DNA from: Liquidambar formosana
Lineage: Eukaryota; Streptophyta; Magnoliopsida; Saxifragales; Altingiaceae
Assembly (NCBI GenBank): GCA_039720395.1
Contig: CM077827.1
Span: forward strand, 15,539,615-15,603,614
Direction of reading: 5' to 3'
Length of the DNA stretch: 64,000 bases
Shown here: positions 57,921 through 64,000 of the stretch, in pieces
Position numbering within the stretch: the first letter of the stretch is position 1
Layout of the letters: each line of letters starts with the position of its first letter
Notes under the pieces: generated by a model
Told to the model about the DNA's origin: nothing
Databases searched by the model: none
The model's input: only the letters and a program-made list of their open reading frames with translations
Made by a program: the position numbers and the translations under genes

Positions 57921-60827
57921 CCTAATTACTCACCTCAAAACCCCTATTTCCTAACATATAGGATATTGATAGTTTGACTAAACCCGATTTCTTTGATTGA
58001 CTTAGGAAATTGAGAATTGTTCTTAATTTCAAAAGATTGTTCATATGCTATTAGGCCTTTTCTTAAAGGCCCTCCATAAAACATCCTAAGAAGAAAAAGA
58101 CACTATGCACAATTGGCATCTTGTTGCCATGCTATATGATAGTATTGATGACTAATGAGCTTCAGAAGCAAAATTAGTCAATGCAAATGCCTTTGATGTC
58201 CTACATCTCATACAAAGGTTGTATAGTGAGTAAAATAATACTATAAAGTACAGTACTTATAAAGGACTTCTTCTAGACTAGGATGTAATAAAAGTTGTTT
58301 ATTAATAATCATTCTTTTGAAAAATGATTAATTACATAGAATAGCTTGAGAAGCTAGATGTGATTTAAAATGGAAGCATAGAGGAAATCAAGTCTTGAAA
58401 AGTCAAAGACAAAGAAATATAATTATTTTGTAGTAAACATAAGGTATTGTAAAGGGAACTTGATAAGTATCAGTCTTCCTAGAAGAACCAAACTTTTGAA
58501 GTTTTGGTTCATGCTCTAAACTAAATTGTTGGTTAGTTTTGCTTCTTGGTTTTTGGATTCTAGTGTAATCTAAATTGAAGCAGAAAGTTAAGTAGATAAT
58601 AAGTTACCTTTAAAAATTTTAATAGAGCAAGAGTTGCTAGATTAATTTTGGGAACTTATTTCTTAACTAGGTCATTTAAGACATTCTAGAAATTTGATTT
58701 CTGAATTTAAATGACTAATTAGAGCGAATGCAACGTATTCTGAGAATACAAGAGATGTAGAGACTCTCATTTAAATGTAACAATTATGACTTGGTTATGA
58801 GATGACCAAACCCATCTTTTACTTGGTGAAGTGAAGGAGTTACATTTATAATTTGACTAATACATTGTGATGTATATAGTCATGTAGAGCATGCATTCAA
58901 TTACAGTAGACTCATCTTAGAATACCATAGCTCAATGGTGAATCTAAGAGAACGAATTGAACCCTATTAAGATATGGTTTGATCCATGATGAGTTTTACT
59001 AATGTATCCATCTAAGATATACCTTAAAATTGCTACATATTGATAATTTAGGGTTCATTCCAGTTTTGTCCCAATTATATTAGATATGATATGGGAAGAA
59101 ACCCAACTTAAAGAAGTTAAGGCTTGGGCTTGTGCTACGTTTGTCTGGAAACATAATGTAGACAATCTGGAAATAAGGTCAAATAAGTGTTGAATTGTGG
59201 TATATCCTAAAAGTGGTTGGGATAGCATTTCTATTACTCTAATGAACAAAAGTTGTCCATTAGGATGATTGTTGGATTTTCTTGAGAAAGAGTTCATTCA
59301 AGAAAGATGTAAAAGTAGATAGAATTTACAGAATTGTTTGTAAAGCCACAAACCAACAAAGATCCAACCCTTGCCCCTATTGAGGCAAAAACCTTTAATT
59401 ACACCACATTCTTTTCATAGATCAAATTGGATATTTTTTAACATAAGAGAGATATTGTATCTCCATTAGAATGTGAAAGAATTGTTCTTTGGTGATAAAG
59501 ATCACCAAGATAATCCTATTGATTATGATTAGGCGATGTTTGACATCAACTTGAGAAATGACTAAGAGTCATTAAATCCAATATGGACAGGTAGAGACCT
59601 AAAAGGCTTGACTATTTAAGAATGTTTTCAACATAGGCAAAAAGTTGTCTATAAAGAAACTTGTTTGATAATAGTTATGCTGAAATCCATTTAGATCTTG
59701 TTATCTATAAACACACATTTTGAATATGAGATATGTCAAAAAGGATATAAAGATGTTATATCAAATGGTGAAAAACCATAAAAGTGTGTAAGTTATAGAA
59801 GTCTATTAATAGACTACAAGGTTCTCATAATTAGAACATCTATAAAGTTGAAGTAATCAAATTGTTTGATTTCTCTCATTGTATAGATGGACCATGAGTG
59901 TATAAAAGGTTAGTGGGAGTGCGATCGTTTTTCTTTATCCTAAGTATAGATGACATCCTAATCATTATGAATGATATATGAATGACATCCTAATCGTTTT
60001 GGTTTTTGGAGAAAAACTAATTCATGAAAGATTTGGCAGAAGCATCCAACAAGATCTATAGAGATAGATCATATAGATTGCTAAGTATCTCCAAATCATC
60101 AAACATAGTTGAAATGTTGAAGGAGTTCAACATGGAGAATTCTAAGGGAGGTCTGATTTACTTCAGATAAGAATTCATTATTCAAGGGCATGTGCCCTAG
60201 GATAACACAAGTAAGGTTCTTAAAGTGTTAAGAAGCCTTATTCTACACTATGTATTGAACCTGATATCTATTATGTTGTAATTGTTACAAATAGTTATCT
60301 ATCAATTCAAATTTGGAATATTGGATTGTATATGGAAATTGTAAACTCATAGTAGATGGGTATATGGATTTGGATATAATCCATATGGGGTATATTTTAT
60401 ATTCACTTTAGTTGGTGAAATACTTAATGGAAGAACTGTATGAAAGATACAGTGGATTCCATTATTAAGGGTGAATTAATTGTCGCATTGTCTAGGAGAC
60501 TGTTTGGATCTATAAGTTCATTTAGAACTTGGAGTTGTTCCTTCCATTGAGTTGCCCACACCTTGTTTTGTGACAACAATGGGTCTATAGCTCAAGTATA
60601 GGAATCACGGTCTCATCAAAAGTCCAAACACATAGAGCGGCAATTCCAAGTGATTAGAGGAATCATTGGAAAAGGTAATAGATACATTACAGAAGATATT
60701 ATCTACATAAGTTTTTGTAGACCTACTGACTAAAGCTTTAAAACATAATTGGTTATGTCTAAGACCAACATCTTGAGAAGATAGGTATGCGATACATGGT
60801 CAATTGGCTTTAGTGCAAGTGGGAGAT
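57921..60827 (+). pseudogene. Degenerate Copia gag-pol of Copia 4
   Basis: No long frame survives, but pieces match Copia 1. Near 57921 the bases resemble the gag start in many positions with stops in all frames; near 60580-60660 the RNase H end is readable (Asn-Asn-Gly and the His-Gln-Lys-Ser-Lys-His-Ile-Glu region); at 60710-60810 the last codons before the PPT. The whole looks shorter than Copia 1's coding region and heavily mutated. Boundaries are approximate. Confidence 0.65.
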
Positions 60828-60837
60828 TGTTAGGATT
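60828..60837 (+). promoter_or_regulatory. Polypurine tract of Copia 4
   Basis: AGTGGGAGAT directly before the 3' LTR. Confidence 0.88.
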
Positions 60838-62485
60838 ATGCCCTAGAGCCAATCATGGAGATGATTGTTTAGGGATTAGGAACAATCATTTGATTTCATT
60901 TATGTATGTCACATTTATTATTGATTTAATAAAAGGGCTTATTCTATTATGTTTATATGCATAATTTATATTTACATAATATGTCCATGGAGTTAGAGTT
61001 GAGAATATGGAATTACAAAGAGTTGTAATTTTGAGACTATAGATATATCTCTGTACTAAACTCCTAAAGCATTCCTAGTTGAAGGTTCACTATGATGGAC
61101 AGTAATGAACCATAGGACTAGCACTTGTTAGGTTGACTCTATAGGAGGATAGCTAGTCTCAAGCTATTTGTGTGGAGACACTACAACCAACAAGTGGGTG
61201 CCTATTACAAGAATAGGTACACTGAATGTGACCAAAGATATGAGATAAACTGAATGGAGTTTTATCCTGCCTGTCAATCAGTTTCTCATTGTTATAGTGG
61301 TACAAGTAATCCTTAGACCTGAGACACCATAGTTGCCTTATGCATGTAGCTTTAGAAGTTTGATAACACTAAGTGCAGATCCAATTCAGGGGTCTGCAAA
61401 GGTGTTCATTGGCCCTACTGCTATGTGTATGAAGGCATGTGAGTGATCAACAAGGGATCCATCACTCTCAGGAAAAAGAGAGAGAATGTCTCATATAGCA
61501 TTCATAATATAACTCATTAAATCCATGGCCATGGTAGGATGAATATGAAAAGAGTTTCATGAGTTCATCAATGAGTTGATATCTATGAATGAGTATAAAG
61601 TAATTGAACTAGGGACTTGACAGACTTCCATGTCCTATTAGTTCAATTGGAGACATTGTGTTGAAGGAAGGATGCAATTGTAACCTATAAACTATAACAG
61701 AAGGGTTCTTTGTAAATGACTATTCACCTCATTAAGGACCACACCATGAGCCATATGCTAGGTGTTACTCATGGTTAGTAGAAGCCCTAATTGATATAAG
61801 TGAGTTATAATCAATTAGGGAATTGGAAGGAGTTCCAATTAGACCCTAAATGGAAAGAGTTCCATTGTGCACACCTCGTGCTATTCCTACTACTTAATGA
61901 TGTGAACCCAATGGGTCACACACTGATCATGCAAGAAGGGCTTTAAAGTCTATGAGAGAAAGGGTTTTAGTGAATAAAGAATAGTTCTTTATAGGCCTAT
62001 TTGTATTTGATACAAATAATAGGGGTTAATGTGCAATTAAGTGTAATTACACATAACCCTATTAGGGTTTCTTCCCCATGGCCAGCCCCCTTTAGTGGGC
62101 TGCCTATATAAGTCACACTTATGTGTGACATGGCATAATAGGCTTGCACAATAAACCCTAGCCGTCCAGCCCCTTGGAGGCTCTCTTCTCTCTCTCTCTC
62201 TTCTCCACCTCTAGCAACAACAAGGAAGAAGAAAGAAAGGACTTGAAGCTCTAGCTAGGTGTGGATACCGTTGGAGGCAGCACACTTGGGCTGCTCATTC
62301 ACCGCTGTCCGGAATCAAAGCTTGGAGCAAAAAGGAGAAGACAAAAATTCTGTAAGTGTTCTAACCCTCTTTGTAGTTAGGGTTTGATTTTGTGTTATGC
62401 ATAGTTAGATTCATGGGATTGGGAATCGTAGGAAAAATTTTTAAATTCCGCACTTCGATTTTTCCCTCTTGTTCGATTCCCAACA
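60838..62485 (+). repeat. 3' LTR of Copia 4
   Basis: 1648 bp, TGTTAGGATTATGCC to GATTCCCAACA, followed by CTTGG. TATA box in CTGCCTATATAAGTC (about 62100-62115) with hairpin arms GTCACAC/GTGTGAC just after it. Confidence 0.95.
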
Positions 62486-62490
62486 CTTGG

Positions 62491-63269
62491 AATGTGATCT
62501 GGGAAGTGTATGGTCCCATTTCCATGGGCAAATCTATTTCTCCCAGCATGTCCCTACGTGATCCGTCGAAGGCTCGGATGACCGTGTTGCAGGGGCGAAG
62601 ATCTGATCTCTCGTACCCTAGCTTTGTGATTGTGACTAGCTGGCATACATTGAGTGCTGACCCATTGTCTATCAAAACTCTTCCTACCACTTTGGCTTTG
62701 CATTTTACCGCAACATGGAGAGCATGATTATGCCCAGTCCCCTTAGGGGGTAGCTCGTCTTCCGTGAAAGTTATGGCATTGGTAGCCACTACTTATCCTA
62801 CCATGTTCTGGAAGTTCTCTGGTGTGATGTCCGAAGGGATGTGCGCCTTGTTGAGGACTTTGGCTAGGGCATTACGATGGGTTTCTAATGCCAAGAGCAA
62901 ACCCAGGATAGAGATCTGGGCAGGCATTTTGTTGAGTTATTCTACGAGATTATACTTGTTCTTCTTAAGGGCTCCCAAGAACTTGTTGAGGTCCTCTTCT
63001 GTTACCGGTGCCTTGATTCCATTTGCCTCATGAGACTTATCCTTTCCTTTTTTCTGTAAGAGTTCAAGTTCAGTAGGCGTGTAACATCTACCGGATTGAG
63101 TCATTCCTCTGATTTCTCCCACATCGGCCTCAGGTGTGACTTCTGTCCCATCCAGGTAGGTTGCTTTTAATTCATAACTCCATGGCACAGCATGATAGGG
63201 GACATACGGGAGTTGTTGGGAGATACTTATCGTTATTGGTTATGGCTCAAAGATAGTGATGGTCGTCTC
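62491..63269 (-). pseudogene. pro: Protease N-terminal part of element 3
   Basis: Reads WSYELKATYLDG near 63180, then TAA 62937-62939, TAA about 62793-62795, then FTEDELPPKGTGHNHALHV and the catalytic VLIDNGSALNVC (Asp codon at 62667-62669), ending ITFQV at Copia 4. The rest is at 53025-53780. Same order as in element 1 (DLPKSGPSHSQALYV then VLIDNGSALNVC). Gag should lie right of the window. Confidence 0.82.
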
Positions 63270-64000
63270 TGTTGGGAATCGAACAAAGAGGGAAAAATAG
63301 AAGTGCGGAATATAAAAATTTTTCCTACGATTCCCAATCCCATGAATCTAACTATGCATAACACAAAATCAAACCCTAACTACAAAGAGGGTTAGAACAC
63401 TTACAGAATTTTTTGTCTTCTCCTTTTTGCTCCAAGCTTTGATTCCGGATAGCGGTGAATGAGCAGCCCAAGTGTGCTGCCTCCAACGGTATCCACACCT
63501 AGCTAGAGCTTCAAGTCCTTTCTTTCTTCTTCCTTGTTGTTGCTAGAGGTGGAGAAGAGAGAGAGAGAGAAGAGAGCCTCCAAGGGGCTGGACGGCTAGG
63601 GTTTATTGTGCAAGCCTATTATGCCATGTCACACATAAGTGTGACTTATATAGGCAGCCCACTAAAGGGGGCTGGCCATGGGGAAGAAACCCTAATAGGG
63701 TTATGTGTAATTACTCTTAATTGCACATTAACCCCTATTATTTGTATCAAATACAAATAGGCCTATAAAGAACTATTCTTTATTCACTAAAACCCTTTCT
63801 CTCATAGACTTTAAAGCCCTTCTTGCATGATCAGTGTGTGACCCATTGGGTTCACATCATTAAGTAGTAGGAATAGCACAAGGTGTGCACAATGGAACTC
63901 TTTCCATTTAGGGTCTAATTGGAACTCCTTCCAATTCCCTAATTGATTATAACTCACTTATATCAATTAGGGCTTCTACTAACCATGAGTAACACCTAGC
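63270..64000 (-). repeat. Copia LTR, minus orientation, cut by the window end
   Basis: Starts TGTTGGGAATCGAAC at 63270 and matches the other Angela-like LTRs to the last base. The left flank GTCTC (63265-63269) should be its target duplication. Solo LTR or full element cannot be told. Confidence 0.92.

Larger units (their letters stand above)
53781..62485 (+). mobile_element. Decayed Ty1/Copia element (Angela-like), Copia 4
   Basis: 8705 bp on the + strand with CTTGG on both sides, a short rearranged 5' LTR (53781-54458), PBS, leader, degenerate gag-pol without long frames, PPT and a full 3' LTR (60838-62485). Same family as Copia 1 by LTR and leader. Inserted in the protease of element 3. 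Confidence 0.92.
33020..63269 (-). mobile_element. Ogre/Tat-type element 3, a second, older family (5' end outside window)
   Basis: Minus strand, reading right to left: protease (62491-63269, then 53025-53780), G-patch, intron, RT, RNase H, INT, two antisense genes, hairpin arrays, PPT, 3' LTR. At least eight nonsense codons and one frameshift in pol show age. Nested: Copia 4 (53781-62485), solo LTR (39593-41257) and the Copia LTR at 63270. The left boundary of its LTR is not defined. Confidence 0.85.

Overview
The window is plant nuclear DNA made almost entirely of nested LTR retrotransposons. Evidence: Ty3/Gypsy elements of the Tat/Ogre type (tRNA-primed, gag-PR and RT-RNase H-INT reading frames separated by a small intron, extra antisense genes), Ty1/Copia elements with the plant PBS TGGTATCAGAGCC and Angela/BARE-like LTRs (TGTTAGGATTATGCCCTAGAG...CCCAACA), and plant mobile domain genes. 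No host single-copy gene, tRNA, rRNA or CRISPR was seen. The species cannot be named; a large repeat-rich angiosperm genome is likely.

Layout. (A) 1-23743: Ogre-type element 1, + strand, its 5' LTR off the left edge: gag-PR, a 171-nt intron, RT-RNase H, INT, an antisense DUF7745-type gene, a hairpin-rich tandem array and a 2.8-kb 3' LTR. Its antisense gene is split by a full Copia element (8266-18268, minus strand, TSD GCCAA). (B) 23744-31773: element 2, same family, minus strand. Only truncated gag-PR, leader, PBS and 5' LTR are in view, because element 1 sits inside its PR. A solo Copia LTR (28387-30044, TSD AAACT) sits in its LTR. (C) 31774-33019: the 3' part of an older Copia LTR into which element 2 had inserted. 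(D) 33020-63269: element 3, a different, older Ogre-type element on the minus strand: 3' LTR with twelve 162-bp repeats, PPT, hairpin arrays, two antisense genes (an intron-containing plant mobile domain gene and a DUF7745-type gene), decayed INT/RNase H/RT, an intron, and a G-patch plus protease. It carries a solo Copia LTR (39593-41257, TSD AGTGG), a decayed Copia element (53781-62485, TSD CTTGG) and, at 63270, the start of another Copia LTR that leaves the window.

The least expected feature is pervasive hairpin architecture. Between the antisense gene and the 3' LTR, element 1 has a 2-kb array of stems with a fixed 7-nt loop whose arms change in a compensated way. Element 3 has unrelated 50-bp and 81-bp repeats, and a 162-bp LTR repeat, also built of consecutive hairpins. 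The Copia leader has a 17-nt constant loop on three different stems, a candidate packaging-type RNA element. Both Ogre-type elements keep the same phase-2 intron between PR and RT, and both carry antisense genes of the plant mobile domain class.

Limits: domain and lineage names come from motifs recognised by eye; percentages, ages and folding energies were not computed.
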